DNA from: Rhodococcus oxybenzonivorans
Lineage (GTDB): Bacteria > Actinomycetota > Actinomycetes > Mycobacteriales > Mycobacteriaceae
Assembly: GCF_003130705.1 (NCBI RefSeq)
Contig: NZ_CP021354.1
Coordinates: 2,666,001 to 2,730,000, forward strand
Direction of reading: 5' to 3'
Length of the DNA stretch: 64,000 nt
Below the pieces are notes generated by a model that was given only the letters and a program-made list of their open reading frames with translations, ran no database searches and was not told the DNA's origin. Of the stretch, positions 28,758-40,600 are shown piece by piece. Position 1 is the stretch's first letter. Every line of letters starts with the position of its first letter. The position numbers and the translations under genes were made by a program.

Positions 28758-29537
28758 ATGACGAACGTCATGCCCGCACTGTTCCTGAGCCACGGAGCAC
28801 CGCCGTTGGTCGACAGCGAACTGTGGGTGTCGCAACTGGCGAAGTGGGCCGGCGACCTGCCGCGGCCGAAAGCCATCCTCATGGTCTCGGCGCACTGGGA
28901 GTCCGCGCCGCTCACCATCGGATCGACCACCACAGGGACCCCCCTCGTCTACGACTTCGGCGGTTTTCCCGAACGTTTCTACCGGGCCACGTACGCCTCA
29001 CCGGGTGCTCCGGATTTGGCCGCGCTGGTCGCGGCACTCATGCCCGACAACGAGACGGTGGCGCATCAACCGGATCGGGGCCTCGATCACGGCGCCTACG
29101 TGCCGCTCACGGTGATGTATCCGGACGCCGACATCCCCGTCCTGCAGATCTCCTTGCCGACGCTCGACCCCGAACGGCTGCTGCACCTCGGTGAGCGGCT
29201 GCGCCCACTGCGGGAGCAGGGAGTCCTGATCGTCGGCTCCGGGTTCACCACCCACGGGCTGCCGTTCCTGCGCGACCCCTCGCCTGAGGCGAAGGCCCCG
29301 GGATGGTCGGCGGAGTTCGACGCGTGGGCGAACGAGCGCCTGGCTGCAGGCGATGTCGACTCGCTCATCGGCTTCCGCGCACTCGCCCCGGGCATGCCCT
29401 ATGCGCATCCGACGATCGAGCATTTCGCTCCGCTGTTCGTGACGCTCGGCGCCTCCAGCGACCCCGAGCAGATTCCCCGCCAAGTGATCGACGGGTTCTG
29501 GATGGGCTTGGCGAAGCGGTCTTTTCAAGTGGCCTGA
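28758..29537 (+). CDS. Class III extradiol dioxygenase, DODA-type
   Basis: A 259-residue LigB-superfamily protein. Metal ligands are probably His in FLSHGAPP, His in SAHWES, and His in HPTIEHFAPL, with a conserved DHGAYVPL segment that includes an active-site His. This is the pattern of the 4,5-DOPA dioxygenase family, whose bacterial members cleave catechols or remain uncharacterised. GAGGAG precedes the ATG. Control by the adjacent MarR is likely. It overlaps the convergent peroxiredoxin gene by 13 bases. Confidence 0.87.
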   Translation: MTNVMPALFLSHGAPPLVDSELWVSQLAKWAGDLPRPKAILMVSAHWESAPLTIGSTTTGTPLVYDFGGFPERFYRATYASPGAPDLAALVAALMPDNETVAHQPDRGLDHGAYVPLTVMYPDADIPVLQISLPTLDPERLLHLGERLRPLREQGVLIVGSGFTTHGLPFLRDPSPEAKAPGWSAEFDAWANERLAAGDVDSLIGFRALAPGMPYAHPTIEHFAPLFVTLGASSDPEQIPRQVIDGFWMGLAKRSFQVA

Positions 29538-29989
29538 CGGGCACGGAGGAACGTCAGCGCGTGATCGCCGTGGGCATTCGCGCGAAACTCGCTCGAGATC
29601 ACCTCGAGCACCGTGCGGTCGGTGTCGATGACGAACGTCGACCGTTTGACGGGTGCGAGTTTGCCGAGCAATCCGCGCCGGACACCGAACTTCTCGGCGA
29701 CCGCGCCGTCGCGGTCCGACAGAAGTGGGTAGTCGAACGACTGCGCCTGCGCGAACGACGCCTGCTTGGCCACCGCATCGGTGCTGATCCCGGCGCGGGA
29801 AGCCCCGACGGCTGCGAACTCGTCGGCGAGGTCGCGAAAATGGCATGCCTCGGCGGTGCAGACCGGGGTGGACGCCGCCGGATAGAAGAACAGCACCAGC
29901 GGACCGTCCTCCAGAAGGCTCGACAGTGAACGTTCGTTGCCGTCCTGGTCGGGCAGGGTGAATTCCGGTGCAAGCTGACCTGGCTTCAT
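29525..29989 (-). CDS. bcp: Peroxiredoxin, bacterioferritin comigratory protein type
   Basis: A 154-residue thioredoxin-fold peroxidase. The peroxidatic Cys is in YPAASTPVCTAEACHF, with the resolving Cys five residues on (C-x4-C), typical of BCP. It reduces peroxides in the cytoplasm using thioredoxin. Its position before trpE on the opposite strand matches BcpB (Rv1608c) in M. tuberculosis, from memory. Start 29989 matches the family N-terminus MKPGQLAPEFTLPDQDG. Confidence 0.92.
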   Translation of the reverse strand: MKPGQLAPEFTLPDQDGNERSLSSLLEDGPLVLFFYPAASTPVCTAEACHFRDLADEFAAVGASRAGISTDAVAKQASFAQAQSFDYPLLSDRDGAVAEKFGVRRGLLGKLAPVKRSTFVIDTDRTVLEVISSEFRANAHGDHALTFLRARQAT

Positions 29990-30069
29990 GACAGCCGAGG
30001 CTACCCGCGCACGCAGACGCGCCGAACGCGCCTGGGATGATGGTTGACATGCACGGTGAGCCCACCACG

Positions 30070-31635
30070 ATGTCCGCGCCCAAATCCGCCGCCACCTTGC
30101 CAGGTGGCGGATCCGACTCGACCACCACGCGCGAGCAGTTCCACGCTCTCGCCGCCGAGCATCGGGTCGTCCCGGTGACTCGTAAGGTGCTGGCGGACGC
30201 CGAAACTCCGCTGTCGGCGTACACGAAGCTGGCGGGAAACAGGCCCGGTACGTTCCTGCTGGAATCAGCGGAGAACGGTCGGTCGTGGTCACGATGGTCG
30301 TTCATCGGCGCAGGAAGTCCCGCCGCGTTGACCGTCGTCGACGGGGAGGCGGCCTGGTACGGAAACGTTCCGGCGGGAGCGCCGTCGGGTGGGGATCCCA
30401 TCGCGGCGCTCGGTCAGACCCTCGAGCTCCTGCGGAGCGAAAGGCTGCCCGACCTGCCGCCGCTGACCGGCGGCATGGTGGGCTTCCTCGGCTACGACGC
30501 CGTGCGGCGCATCGAACGCATCGGTGAGCACGCCGTGGACGACCTGCAGATCCCAGAGATGGTCATGCTGCTCGCCACGGATCTGGCGGCTGTCGATCAC
30601 CACGAGGGGGCCATCACCCTCATTGCCAACGCGGTGAACTGGGACGGCACGGACGAGCGGGTCGACGAGGCGTACGACAATGCCGTCGAGCGCCTCGACC
30701 GGATGACGGCCTCGCTGTCGGCGCCCGCGCCGTCCACGGTGTCCACGTTCGCCACACCCGCACCCGACTACCGCCGGCAGCGCACCACCGAGGGATTCGG
30801 TGCGGACGTACAGCGCCTGGTGGGGGAGATCGAGGCGGGCGAGGCGTTCCAGGTCGTGCTGTCGCAGCGTTTCGAAATCGATTGTGCCGCTGCGCCTATC
30901 GATGTGTACCGCATGCTACGCGCCTCGAATCCCAGCCCCTACATGTACCTCCTCAACGTTCCCGGTGGTGACGGCGAGACCGCGTTCTCGATCGTCGGTT
31001 CCAGCCCGGAAGCGCTGGTGACGGTCAAGGAGGGTGTTGCCACCACTCACCCGATCGCCGGCACCCGGTGGCGTGGTGCCACCGAGGAGGACGACATCCT
31101 CCTGGAGAAGGATCTCCTCGCCGACGAGAAGGAGAACGCCGAGCACCTCATGCTCGTCGATCTCGGCCGCAACGACCTCGGCCGCGTGTGTGAACCCGGC
31201 ACGGTGAAAGTGCACGACTATCGGCACATCGAGCGGTACAGCCACGTGATGCACCTCGTCTCCACGGTGACGGGCCACCTCGCGGCCGGCAAACAGGCAC
31301 TCGACGCCGTCACCGCCTGCTTCCCGGCCGGCACGCTGTCGGGCGCGCCGAAGGTGCGGGCCATGCAGTTGATCGAGGAACTCGAACCGACGAGGCGCGG
31401 AATCTACGGCGGCATCGTCGGATACCTCGACTTCGCCGGCGACGCCGACACCGCGATTTCCATCCGGACGGCGTTGATCAAGGACGGCATCGGGTACGTC
31501 CAGGCCGGTGCCGGTGTGGTGGCCGATTCGAATCCCGAATACGAGGACACGGAGGCGCGGAACAAGGCCATGGCCGTGCTCAGCGCCATCGCCGCGGCGC
31601 ACACGATGAAGACCCTGGGAGGCGGCACGCAGTGA
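30070..31635 (+). CDS. trpE: Anthranilate synthase component I
   Basis: About 521 residues. It turns chorismate and ammonia into anthranilate. The N-terminal domain has [18 protein letters not shown], with the serine-type tryptophan feedback pocket; the C-terminal chorismate-binding domain has [38 protein letters not shown] and [11 protein letters not shown]. In-frame ATGs at 30037, 30040 and 30049 are also possible; 30070 is chosen because GGTGAG lies upstream and the family N-terminus is short. The amidotransferase subunit is not here. GTGA overlap with the next gene. Confidence 0.93.
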   Translation: MSAPKSAATLPGGGSDSTTTREQFHALAAEHRVVPVTRKVLADAETPLSAYTKLAGNRPGTFLLESAENGRSWSRWSFIGAGSPAALTVVDGEAAWYGNVPAGAPSGGDPIAALGQTLELLRSERLPDLPPLTGGMVGFLGYDAVRRIERIGEHAVDDLQIPEMVMLLATDLAAVDHHEGAITLIANAVNWDGTDERVDEAYDNAVERLDRMTASLSAPAPSTVSTFATPAPDYRRQRTTEGFGADVQRLVGEIEAGEAFQVVLSQRFEIDCAAAPIDVYRMLRASNPSPYMYLLNVPGGDGETAFSIVGSSPEALVTVKEGVATTHPIAGTRWRGATEEDDILLEKDLLADEKENAEHLMLVDLGRNDLGRVCEPGTVKVHDYRHIERYSHVMHLVSTVTGHLAAGKQALDAVTACFPAGTLSGAPKVRAMQLIEELEPTRRGIYGGIVGYLDFAGDADTAISIRTALIKDGIGYVQAGAGVVADSNPEYEDTEARNKAMAVLSAIAAAHTMKTLGGGTQ

Positions 31636-32342
31636 CCGAAGGGACCGGAGCGGGAACCGAGACTCCAGGACGCCGCCGGTCGATTCTCGCGGTGCTCCTT
31701 CTCGCCGTCGCGGCGGTGTGCTTGTGGGGAGCATCCCGGATGACGTGGGTGGAGGTCACCTCCTCCGACGGACTCGGTGAGCAGCGCACAACGGTGCTCG
31801 ACGGGGGCACCTGGGCGGCGGCGCTCACGCCGCTGGCCTTGACCCTTGTTGCCGCCATCGCCGCGTCCTTCGCCGTCAAGGGCTGGGCGCTCCGCGTTCT
31901 CGGCGTACTCGTGGCCGCCGTGGCCGTCGTAGCGGCCGTCCCGGCGGCAACTGTGCTCGTCTCCGGCGCACCGGACGAGCAGGCGGGGCGGCTGGCGGAA
32001 TTGCCGGGCCGTGCGGTGATCGATTCCGTGTCGGTGAATCAGGGGCCCGCGGTGCTGGCTCTCGCCGGCGCTGTCGCCGCCCTCGCCGCCGCCGTCGAAC
32101 TGGCCCGCCGTCCACGGGTACGCGCCGGGCTCTCCTCGAAGTACGACAGCCCGGCCGCACGGCGCGCGGCGGCCCAGAAGACCAGCGCTGATTCCGCCGA
32201 CGAGCCCCTCACACAACGCATGCTGTGGGACGCCCTCGACGCGGGCGAAGATCCGACGGTCGACGGCTCCCGCGCAGACAAGAAAGCCGATGATGTCGAC
32301 CGACTGGACGGCGACAGCAACGAGCCGGGTACCCGATCGTAA
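31632..32342 (+). CDS. Trp-region conserved membrane protein (TIGR02234-like)
   Basis: A 236-residue protein with four transmembrane helices (about residues 17-36, 60-80, 87-109 and 133-156) and a long charged cytoplasmic C-terminus. A conserved loop [11 protein letters not shown] follows helix 1. Actinobacteria keep a protein of this kind between trpE and trpC (Rv1610 in M. tuberculosis), but its role is unknown. GTG start is coupled to the trpE stop. A gap of 86 bases follows before trpC. Confidence 0.85.
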   Translation: MTEGTGAGTETPGRRRSILAVLLLAVAAVCLWGASRMTWVEVTSSDGLGEQRTTVLDGGTWAAALTPLALTLVAAIAASFAVKGWALRVLGVLVAAVAVVAAVPAATVLVSGAPDEQAGRLAELPGRAVIDSVSVNQGPAVLALAGAVAALAAAVELARRPRVRAGLSSKYDSPAARRAAAQKTSADSADEPLTQRMLWDALDAGEDPTVDGSRADKKADDVDRLDGDSNEPGTRS

Positions 32343-32428
32343 ACAGAATCAGAGTGCCATCTACGCTTGCTTCACTCCTGATGATGTTCCTCACATCGGG
32401 TTCCTGCCCAGAAAGGACTCGGGCCACG

Positions 32429-33238
32429 ATGACCGTTCTCGACTCGATTCTCGACGGAGTGCGCGCCGATGTGGCCGCCCGCGAAGCCGTCCTTGACTTC
32501 GCCGCTGTCAAGGCCGCCGCGGCTGCCGCACCGCCTGCGCTCGACGCGGCGGCAGCTCTGCTCGAGCCTGGCATCGGAGTCATCGCCGAGGTCAAGCGTG
32601 CAAGCCCGTCGAAGGGCCCGCTCGCCGAGATCACCGACCCCGCCGAACTCGCCAAGGCCTACGAGGCCGGCGGCGCCCGGGTCATCAGCGTGCTCACCGA
32701 GGAACGACGTTTTCAGGGATCCCTCGCCGACCTCGACGCCGTCCGGCGTGCGGTCAGCATCCCGATCCTGCGTAAAGACTTCATCGTCGGGCCGTACCAG
32801 ATCCACGAGGCCCGCGCGCACGGCGCCGACGTCGTCCTGCTCATCGTCGCCGCGCTCGAGCAGCATGCGCTGGCGTCGTTGATCGACCGCACCGAGTCGC
32901 TGGGAATGACCGCGCTGGTCGAGGTTCACACCGAAGAGGAAGCCAACCGGGCACTCGAGGCCGGCGCCAGGGTGATCGGCGTCAACGCCCGAAACCTCAA
33001 GACACTCGAGGTCGACAAGAACACCTTCGGGGAGATCGCACCCGGACTGCCCACCGAAACCATCAAGATCGCCGAATCCGGTGTCCGGGGTACCGCCGAC
33101 CTCCTCGCCTACGCGGGTGCCGGAGCGGACGCCGTACTCGTCGGCGAAGGCCTCGTCACCAGCGGAGATCCACGCAAGGCCGTGGCCGATCTGGTCAATG
33201 CCGGGGCGCACCCCTCCTGCCCCAAGCCGTCGCGCTGA
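32429..33238 (+). CDS. trpC: Indole-3-glycerol phosphate synthase
   Basis: A 269-residue (beta/alpha)8 enzyme, monofunctional and not fused to TrpF. Signatures are [15 protein letters not shown] with the catalytic Lys, [37 protein letters not shown] and IAESGVRG. Start ATG 32429 follows AAAGGA at a longer than usual spacing. trpB begins 62 bases later. Confidence 0.95.
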   Translation: MTVLDSILDGVRADVAAREAVLDFAAVKAAAAAAPPALDAAAALLEPGIGVIAEVKRASPSKGPLAEITDPAELAKAYEAGGARVISVLTEERRFQGSLADLDAVRRAVSIPILRKDFIVGPYQIHEARAHGADVVLLIVAALEQHALASLIDRTESLGMTALVEVHTEEEANRALEAGARVIGVNARNLKTLEVDKNTFGEIAPGLPTETIKIAESGVRGTADLLAYAGAGADAVLVGEGLVTSGDPRKAVADLVNAGAHPSCPKPSR

Positions 33239-33300
33239 ACCGACTGCGGCCGAATTGACCCGGACGGCGGCAGCGCCCGGCGTTGGGGCAGACTGGACCT

Positions 33301-34623
33301 GTGACTTCACGTAATCAGGACACCGTCTTCAAGGGTGGCGATCTGCCGACTGCCAGCGCCGGAATCGCCGAACGCACGTCGCACGACCCCGACTCCGGAG
33401 GACACTTCGGCGTCTACGGCGGACGCCACGTGCCCGAGGCGCTGATGGCGGTGATCGAGGAGGTCACGGCCGCGTACGACAAGGCGCGGTCGGATGACAC
33501 CTTCTTGTCCGAGCTCGATCGGTTGCAGCGCGATTACACGGGCCGCCCGTCACCCATCTTCGAGGCCACTCGGATGAGTGAATTCGCCGGGGGCGCGCGG
33601 CTGATCCTCAAGCGCGAAGATCTCAATCACACGGGCTCGCACAAGATCAACAACGTGCTCGGTCAGGTGCTGCTCGCCAAGCAGATGGGCAAGACCCGCA
33701 TCATCGCGGAGACCGGTGCCGGTCAGCACGGTGTGGCCACGGCGACGGCGTGTGCACTGTTCGGCCTCGAGTGCGTCATCTACATGGGCGCGGTCGACAC
33801 CGAGCGGCAGGCGCTGAACGTGGCCCGTATGCGGTTGCTCGGTTCGTCGGTGGTTTCTGTGGAGTCCGGCTCCCGGACGCTCAAGGATGCCATCAACGAG
33901 GCGCTGCGGGACTGGGTGACCAACGCCCACAACACGTACTACTGCTTCGGCACCGCGGCCGGACCGCACCCCTTCCCGACCATCGTCCGCGACTTCCAGC
34001 GTGTCGTCGGGCTCGAGGCGCGGGCGCAGGTGCAGGCGCTCACGGGCAGGCTGCCCGACGCGGTCACCGCGTGTGTCGGTGGTGGGTCCAACGCCATCGG
34101 AATCTTCCACGCCTTCCTCGACGACCCCGGGGTGCGGCTGGTCGGGTACGAGGCTGCCGGTGACGGAGTCGAGACGGGGCGCCACGCCGCCACCTTCGCG
34201 GCCGGCACCCCGGGCGCCTTCCAGGGTGCGTACTCGTATCTGCTGCAGGACGAGGACGGGCAGACCATCGAATCGCATTCCATCTCGGCTGGTCTCGACT
34301 ATCCCGGCGTCGGACCGGAGCACGCCCTGCTCAAGGACATCGGCCGCGCCACCTACGAGCCCGTCACCGACACGGAAGCCATGGATGCCCTGCGCCTCCT
34401 GTCCGAGCGTGAGGGAATCATCCCCGCCATCGAATCAGCGCACGCCGTTGCAGGATCGTTGCGACTCGGCCGTGAGCTGGGGGAGGGCGCGATCATCGTC
34501 GTCAGCCTCTCCGGGCGCGGCGACAAAGACATGGACACGGCGGCCAAGTGGTTCGGGCTCTTCCACCCCGACGCCGCCACCGAAACCCCCACGACCACCG
34601 ACAAGGAAGGTTCGGCCAAGTGA
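33301..34623 (+). CDS. trpB: Tryptophan synthase beta chain
   Basis: A 440-residue PLP enzyme joining indole to serine. The PLP lysine is in [11 protein letters not shown], the phosphate loop in GGGSNAIG, and [25 protein letters not shown] and YEAAGDG are family marks. The first 30 residues vary. GTG start lacks a clear ribosome site. It overlaps trpA (GTGA), and the two products form the alpha2-beta2 complex. Confidence 0.96.
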   Translation: MTSRNQDTVFKGGDLPTASAGIAERTSHDPDSGGHFGVYGGRHVPEALMAVIEEVTAAYDKARSDDTFLSELDRLQRDYTGRPSPIFEATRMSEFAGGARLILKREDLNHTGSHKINNVLGQVLLAKQMGKTRIIAETGAGQHGVATATACALFGLECVIYMGAVDTERQALNVARMRLLGSSVVSVESGSRTLKDAINEALRDWVTNAHNTYYCFGTAAGPHPFPTIVRDFQRVVGLEARAQVQALTGRLPDAVTACVGGGSNAIGIFHAFLDDPGVRLVGYEAAGDGVETGRHAATFAAGTPGAFQGAYSYLLQDEDGQTIESHSISAGLDYPGVGPEHALLKDIGRATYEPVTDTEAMDALRLLSEREGIIPAIESAHAVAGSLRLGRELGEGAIIVVSLSGRGDKDMDTAAKWFGLFHPDAATETPTTTDKEGSAK

Positions 34624-35423
34624 GCGAACGACTCTCGCGCCTCGCCCCGACATTCGCGCAGTGCCGTGAGGAGAAGCGTGCCGCTCTGGTCGGATACCTA
34701 CCCGCCGGGTATCCCACCGTCCCCGAATCCATCGACGTCTTCAAGGCCATGGTCGACTCGGGCTGTGACATCGTCGAGGTCGGTATCGCCTATTCGGACC
34801 CGGTGATGGATGGACCCACCATTCAGGCGGCCGCCGAGAAGGCGCTGAGCAACGGCGTCAAGGTGCGTGACGTGTTCACGATCATCGAGCAGATCGCGGC
34901 GGTGGGCGGCAAGGCCGTGGTCATGACGTACTGGAATCCGGTTCTGCAGTACGGTGTCGACCGGTTCGCCCGTGACCTCGCGAACGCCGGCGGCCTCGGA
35001 CTCATCACCCCGAACCTGATCCCCGAGGAGGCCGGCGAGTGGATCACGGCGTCGAAGGAACACGACCTCGACCGGATCTTCCTTGTTGCCCCGTCGTCGA
35101 CCGAAGAACGACTGGCCATGACCCTGAAAGCGAGCAGCGGATTCGTGTACGCGGCGTCGACGATGGGGGTGACCGGCGCGCGTGACGCGGTGTCGTCGAT
35201 GGCGCCGGAGTTGACCGCGCGCATCCGTGCCCATTCCGACATTCCGGTGGGTGTCGGTCTGGGTGTCCGTTCGGGGGCGCAGGCCGCCGAGATCGCCGCC
35301 TACGCGGATGCAGTCATCGTCGGGTCTGCGCTCGTCACCGCGGTCGAATCCGGGCTCGACGCTGTGCGCTCGCTGACGAGGGAGCTCGCCGAGGGCGTTC
35401 GCTCCGCTACCGTGGCGTCGTGA
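34620..35423 (+). CDS. trpA: Tryptophan synthase alpha chain
   Basis: A 267-residue (beta/alpha)8 subunit that cleaves indole-glycerol phosphate. [11 protein letters not shown], the catalytic Glu in [20 protein letters not shown] and the phosphate loop GVGLGVRSG are present. GTG start overlaps the trpB stop, and lgt overlaps its own stop the same way, tying lipoprotein synthesis to the trp transcript. Confidence 0.96.
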   Translation: MSERLSRLAPTFAQCREEKRAALVGYLPAGYPTVPESIDVFKAMVDSGCDIVEVGIAYSDPVMDGPTIQAAAEKALSNGVKVRDVFTIIEQIAAVGGKAVVMTYWNPVLQYGVDRFARDLANAGGLGLITPNLIPEEAGEWITASKEHDLDRIFLVAPSSTEERLAMTLKASSGFVYAASTMGVTGARDAVSSMAPELTARIRAHSDIPVGVGLGVRSGAQAAEIAAYADAVIVGSALVTAVESGLDAVRSLTRELAEGVRSATVAS

Positions 35424-36457
35424 CTTCCACTGTGGACGTGCTGGCGTATATTCCGAGTCCGCCTCAGGGCGTCTGGTACGTCGGCCCACTGGCCCTGCGC
35501 GCGTACGCGCTGTTCATCATCGTCGGCATCGTCGTCGCGATCTTCTGGGGCGACCGCCGCTGGGTCGCCCGGGGCGGCGAGAAGGGCACCGTGCTCGACA
35601 TCGCCATCTGGGCGGTGCCGTTCGGGTTGATCGGTGGCCGGCTGTATCACGTCCTGACCGACTGGCCCACCTACTTCGGGGAGGGCGGGGATCCCGTCGA
35701 CGCCCTGAAGATCTGGCAGGGCGGGCTCGGTATCTGGGGCGCGGTGGCGCTCGGCGGCGTCGGCGCGTGGATCGGCTGTCGTCGGCGTGGGATACCGCTG
35801 CCTGCGCTCGGCGACGCGGTAGCGCCTCCCATCTTGCTGGCCCAGGCGATCGGCCGAATCGGCAACTACTTCAACCAGGAACTGTACGGCCGGGAAACCG
35901 ACGTGGCGTGGGGGCTCGAGATCTTCGAGCGCCGCAACGACGCCGGGCAGGTGCACCCCGAGTTGATCGACGGTGTCTCCACCGGGCAGGTCGCCTTCGT
36001 CGTGCACCCCACCTTCCTGTACGAAGCGCTGTGGAACGTGCTGATCGTGATCCTGCTGGTGTGGGTGGACCGCCGCTTCCGTATCGGGCACGGCCGCCTT
36101 TTCGCCCTGTATGTGGCCGGGTACTGCGCCGGTCGGTTCTGGATCGAGCTGATGCGCAGCGATCACGCCAGCCTCATCGCCGGCGTCCGCGTCAACTCGT
36201 TCACCTCGGCGATCGTGTTCGTCGCGGCGGTGGTGTATGTCTTTGCCGCGACCAAGGGCCGGGAGGATCCGGCGGAGTTGCAACCGCATCATCCTGCCGC
36301 GGCGGAAGACGGGCCCCCCGAGCAGGAGACGCCCGAGCAGGATGACGGGGAGAAAGACAAGCCTGCGGGTGACGACAAGGCTGTGAGTACTGCGAGTGCC
36401 GGCACCGACGCGGGCACGACGACCACCGACAGCAAGAAGGATGACGCGAATGACTGA
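35420..36457 (+). CDS. lgt: Prolipoprotein diacylglyceryl transferase
   Basis: A 345-residue membrane enzyme that moves diacylglycerol from phosphatidylglycerol to lipobox Cys. About seven transmembrane helices occupy residues 20-285. The signature [13 protein letters not shown] is intact, with RLYHV and [11 protein letters not shown] segments. The last 60 residues form a hydrophilic tail rich in Pro, Glu, Asp and Thr, longer than the E. coli enzyme, as in other actinobacteria. GTG start coupled to trpA. Confidence 0.94.
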   Translation: MTSTVDVLAYIPSPPQGVWYVGPLALRAYALFIIVGIVVAIFWGDRRWVARGGEKGTVLDIAIWAVPFGLIGGRLYHVLTDWPTYFGEGGDPVDALKIWQGGLGIWGAVALGGVGAWIGCRRRGIPLPALGDAVAPPILLAQAIGRIGNYFNQELYGRETDVAWGLEIFERRNDAGQVHPELIDGVSTGQVAFVVHPTFLYEALWNVLIVILLVWVDRRFRIGHGRLFALYVAGYCAGRFWIELMRSDHASLIAGVRVNSFTSAIVFVAAVVYVFAATKGREDPAELQPHHPAAAEDGPPEQETPEQDDGEKDKPAGDDKAVSTASAGTDAGTTTTDSKKDDAND

Positions 36458-37373
36458 TCCGGGGAAAGCATCCGACGATTCCGCCAAGGCCGACACCTCC
36501 GGCGACGACACCCAGCGGGTGGATCTGGGGAAGAAGAGCGGGAGCGGTGAGTCGAGCCTTCCGCCCGAGTTCGGTTCGCCCTTCGATTACGACGCCACCG
36601 CCGAGGCATCGCTGTCGCAGCCACCCGCCACCTCGGACGCAACGCCCTCACCGGCGTCGTCGGGAACCGGGCCCGGATGGGACACCTACTCCGGGGTCGG
36701 CAATGGTCCCGGCTGGGGTTCGACTCCCACCTACCCGTCGCCGAGCGGGACCGAACCGACCACCGCACTGCCGAATGTGGGCGACACCCCGCCGCCGACC
36801 GCCCCGTACACCGGTTACGACAAGCCGCAGCAGCCTGCGGACGGCCCGACGTACGGCACTCCCGATCCTTACTACAACGCGCAGTACGGGACGTCGCCGC
36901 AGTCCGGGCAGGACTATCAGCAGCCCGGCTACCCTCAGGCCGGTTACGGTCAGCAGGGTGCCGCACCCCAGAGTTACGGCCAGCAGAATTACGGCCAGCA
37001 GAATTACGGCCAGCAGAATCCCGGACAGCAGTATGGCCAGCAGGGGTACGGACAGCAGGGATACCCGCAGCCCGGATATGCCCCGGCCGGGTACAACGCC
37101 TACGTCGATCCGTCTGCGCCGTTCGGCCGGCACCCGGTCAGCGGTGAGCCGTACTCCGACAAGTCGAAGCTCACCGCGGGACTCCTGCAGATTTTCCTGG
37201 GTGCCTTCGGTGTCGGACGGTTCTACCTGAACCAGCCCGGCATCGCGGTCGCGCAGATCGCCGTCACCTGGTTGACGTGCGGATTAGGCGGGCTGTGGCC
37301 GCTGATCGACGGCATCATGATGCTGACGGGCAGCGTGAAGGACAAGTACGGACGACCCCTCCGGGACCAGTGA
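36450..37373 (+). CDS. TM2-domain protein with Gln/Tyr/Gly/Pro-rich N-terminal region
   Basis: A 307-residue protein. Residues 1-230 are low complexity, with [11 protein letters not shown] and GYPQ elements and a YGQQN block from a 15-base tandem DNA repeat (36974-37018, three copies). Residues about 237-300 are a TM2 domain: [22 protein letters not shown], then [25 protein letters not shown]. The long disordered part may sit in the cytoplasm. It overlaps lgt by eight bases; AAGGA precedes the ATG. Function unknown. Confidence 0.85.
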   Translation: MTDPGKASDDSAKADTSGDDTQRVDLGKKSGSGESSLPPEFGSPFDYDATAEASLSQPPATSDATPSPASSGTGPGWDTYSGVGNGPGWGSTPTYPSPSGTEPTTALPNVGDTPPPTAPYTGYDKPQQPADGPTYGTPDPYYNAQYGTSPQSGQDYQQPGYPQAGYGQQGAAPQSYGQQNYGQQNYGQQNPGQQYGQQGYGQQGYPQPGYAPAGYNAYVDPSAPFGRHPVSGEPYSDKSKLTAGLLQIFLGAFGVGRFYLNQPGIAVAQIAVTWLTCGLGGLWPLIDGIMMLTGSVKDKYGRPLRDQ

Positions 37374-37400
37374 CGACGTAGCGTCGCCGCTCGATTCCAC

Positions 37401-37440
37401 CGCTGTGGCCTCTGTTGCTCCTGCGACGAGGGCCACAGCG
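37401..37440 (+). terminator. Hairpin after the TM2 gene
   Basis: CGCTGTGGCC (37401-37410) pairs exactly with GGCCACAGCG (37431-37440), with a 20-base loop and no T tract. It begins 28 bases after the TM2-gene stop and could end the trp-lgt transcript before gltB. Confidence 0.5.
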
Positions 37441-37658
37441 CTGTCCTGTCCGGAAATCGGCATATCCGAGGCTTATCGGTGCTGGTAAGCTGAGCGCGCC
37501 GGATGTATGTCCGGTAACAACCTTCACGGGCCGAGGCTGTCCCGGTAGACCCCCGAAATGCAGTTAGCGCCCGTCGTGGCGACCCCGCTAGCGGAGGCCG
37601 CCGGCAGGGACGCGCAAGCGCCACCGGTGGTCCCCTCGGCCGATGTGGAGGTATATCG
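37441..37658 (+). promoter_or_regulatory. gltB promoter and leader region
   Basis: A 218-base region before gltB. CCGGA-TGTATG-TCCGG (37499-37514) can form a short hairpin. GGAGG lies eight bases before the GTG start. I see no glutamine-riboswitch core that I can defend, and no clear -35/-10 pair. Confidence 0.4.
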
Positions 37659-40600
37659 GTGCTGTTCTCTCAGTCGCCCGGTCCGCAAGGTCTCTACGAC
37701 CCGGATCGCGAAGTCGATTCGTGCGGTGTCGCCATGGTGGTGGACGTGCACGGCCGCCGTTCGCACTCCATCGTCGCGGATGGTCTCGTCGCTCTGGACA
37801 ACCTCGAGCATCGCGGCGCTGCCGGCGCCGAGACGAACAGCGGAGACGGTGCCGGAATCCTGGTGCAGCTGCCCACCGAGCTCTTCGAGGAGGTCGTCGA
37901 TTTCGACCTTCCTTCGCCCGCCCCGGACGGAAGTAGTACCTACGCCGCGGGTTTCTGCTTCCTTCCTCGGGACCCGGAGGCGCGATCGAGGGCCCGGAAG
38001 CGGATCGAGGACCTCGCCGACGAGGAGGGACTCGACATCCTCGGGTGGCGGGACGTGCCGATCGATTCGGAGGGCGCCGACCTCGGGGCGACGGCACGCG
38101 GATGCGAGCCGCACATGAGTCAGCTCTTCGTTGCGGCGCCGCCGACGGGCGGACGGCGGCCCAGTGGTCTCGACCTCGATCGCCTCGTCTACCCGCTGCG
38201 GAAGCGCGCCGAGCAGATCACTCCGGAGGTCGAGTCGAGCGGGTCCGGCGTCTACTTCCCGTCGCTGTCGAGCCGCACCATCGTCTACAAGGGCATGCTG
38301 ACCGTTCCCCAGCTGCCTCTCTACTACATGGACCTGCGGGATCCCCGCATGATGAGTGCGCTCGCGGTGGTGCACAGCAGGTTTTCCACCAACACGTTCC
38401 CGTCCTGGCCGCTTGCGCACCCGTTCCGCTTCGTGGCGCACAACGGGGAAATCAACACCGTTCGAGGCAACCGGAATCGGATGCGGGCGCGGGAGGCGAT
38501 GTTGTCGAGTGCCGCCATCCCAGGAGACCTCCGAAGGTTGTACCCCATCTGCACACCCGAGGCGTCGGACTCTGCCTCGTTCGACGAGGTGCTCGAGCTG
38601 CTGCATCTCGCGGGACGCAGCGTGCCCCATGCGGTGATGATGATGGTGCCCGAGGCGTGGGAGAACGACACGAAGATGTGTCCCGACCGGCGCGCTTTCT
38701 ACCAGTTCCACGCTTCGCTGATGGAGGCGTGGGACGGGCCGGCGTGTGTGACGTTCACCGACGGAACCGTCGTAGGGGCAGTGCTGGACCGTAACGGTCT
38801 GCGGCCCGGCCGCTGGTGGCAGACCGTCGACGGGCGGGTGATCCTGGCGAGCGAGAGCGGAGTCCTCGACGTACCCCAGGACGAGGTCGTGGCGAAGGGG
38901 CGCCTCGAGCCGGGGCGCATGTTCCTGGTCGACACGTCGGAAGGACGTATCGTTCCCGACGACGAGATCAAGTCGCGGCTGGCAGCCGAGAAGCCGTACG
39001 CCGAGTGGCTCTATGCAGGGTTGCTCGACCTGAGGACGCTGCCCGAGCGACCGCACGCCCAGAACAACCATGAGTCGGTGGTCCGGCGACAGGTAGCGTT
39101 CGGCTACACCGAGGAAGATCTGCGGATCCTGTTGTCGCCGATGGCGGCGTCCGGCGGGGAGCCGCTCGGCTCGATGGGAACCGACACCCCCATCGCTGTG
39201 CTGTCCGTCCGGTCGCGGCTGCTGTACGACTATTTCGTCGAACTGTTCGCCCAGGTGACCAATCCGCCGCTCGACGCCATCCGCGAAGAGATCGTGACGT
39301 CGCTGTCCCGGGTCATGGGTCCGGAACAGAATCTGCTCGAGCCCACTGCGGCGTCGTGTCGTCAGATAGTCCTGCCGTGGCCGGTGCTCGACACCGACGA
39401 CCTGAACAAGATCATCAATGTGAACGCGGACGGCAACCACCCCGGTCTGGCGGCGACCGTTCTGCGCGGTCTCTACGAGGTGGAGCGCGGCGGTGCGGGC
39501 ATGGCCGATGCGCTGGAAGAACTGCGCACCCAGGCGAGCGCTGCGATCGCGCAGGGATACCGGACACTGGTGATCTCGGACCGCGACTCCGACCACACCC
39601 GCGCACCCATCCCGTCGTTGCTGGCCGTGGGCGCGGTGCATCACCACCTGATCCGCACCAAGGAACGAACGAAGGTGGCGCTGGTCGTCGAGTCCGGCGA
39701 CGCGCGCGAAGTGCATCATCTGGCGCTGCTCATCGGCTACGGAGCGGCCGCGGTCAATCCGTACCTCGCGATGGAGTCGATCGAGGACCTGGTGTCGGAG
39801 GGCGAGCTGACGGGAGTCGATCACACGATCGCGGTGCGCAACTACCTGACGGCACTCGGCAAGGGTGTGTTGAAGGTGATGTCGAAGATGGGCATCTCGA
39901 CAGTTGGTTCGTACACCGCCGCCCAGGCTTTCGAGGCACTCGGCCTCGACCGCGGCCTCGTCGACGAGTATTTCCGGGGGACCACCAGCAAACTCGGTGG
40001 CGTGGGACTCGACGAGATCGCGCGGGAAGTGCTGCTCCGGCACCGGCAGGCCTACCCCGACAATCCCACCGAGTACGCGCACCGCCGGCTTGCCCACGGC
40101 GGCGAGTACCAGTTCCGCCGCGACGGCGAACTGCACTTGTTCACACCCGAGACCGTGTTTCTCCTCCAGCACGCCACCCGCACCGGCAGACACGAGGTTT
40201 TCGCCCAGTACAGCGACGAGGTGAACAGGCTCGCCGCGGCGGGAGGTGCACTGCGTGGCCTCTTCAGCTTCCGCGAGGGCCTCCGGCCTCCGGTGCCGCT
40301 CGAGGAGGTGGAGCCGGCGGAGCGGATCGTCACTCGTTTCAACACCGGCGCGATGAGCTATGGGTCCATCTCCGCCGAGGCGCACGAGACGATGGCTGTG
40401 GCCATGAACAGTCTCGGTGGGCGATCCAACTCCGGGGAGGGCGGGGAGAACGTCGACCGCCTCTACGACCCGTCCCGTCGCAGCGCCGTGAAGCAGGTGG
40501 CGAGCGGAAGGTTCGGTGTCACCAGTGATTACCTCGTCAACGCGAGCGACATCCAGATCAAGATGGCCCAGGGAGCCAAGCCGGGCGAGGGCGGGCAGTT

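Noticed and set aside
29990..30069. trp leader peptide and attenuator before trpE
   Set aside because: The interval is about 80 bases with no run of Trp codons and no paired terminator stems.
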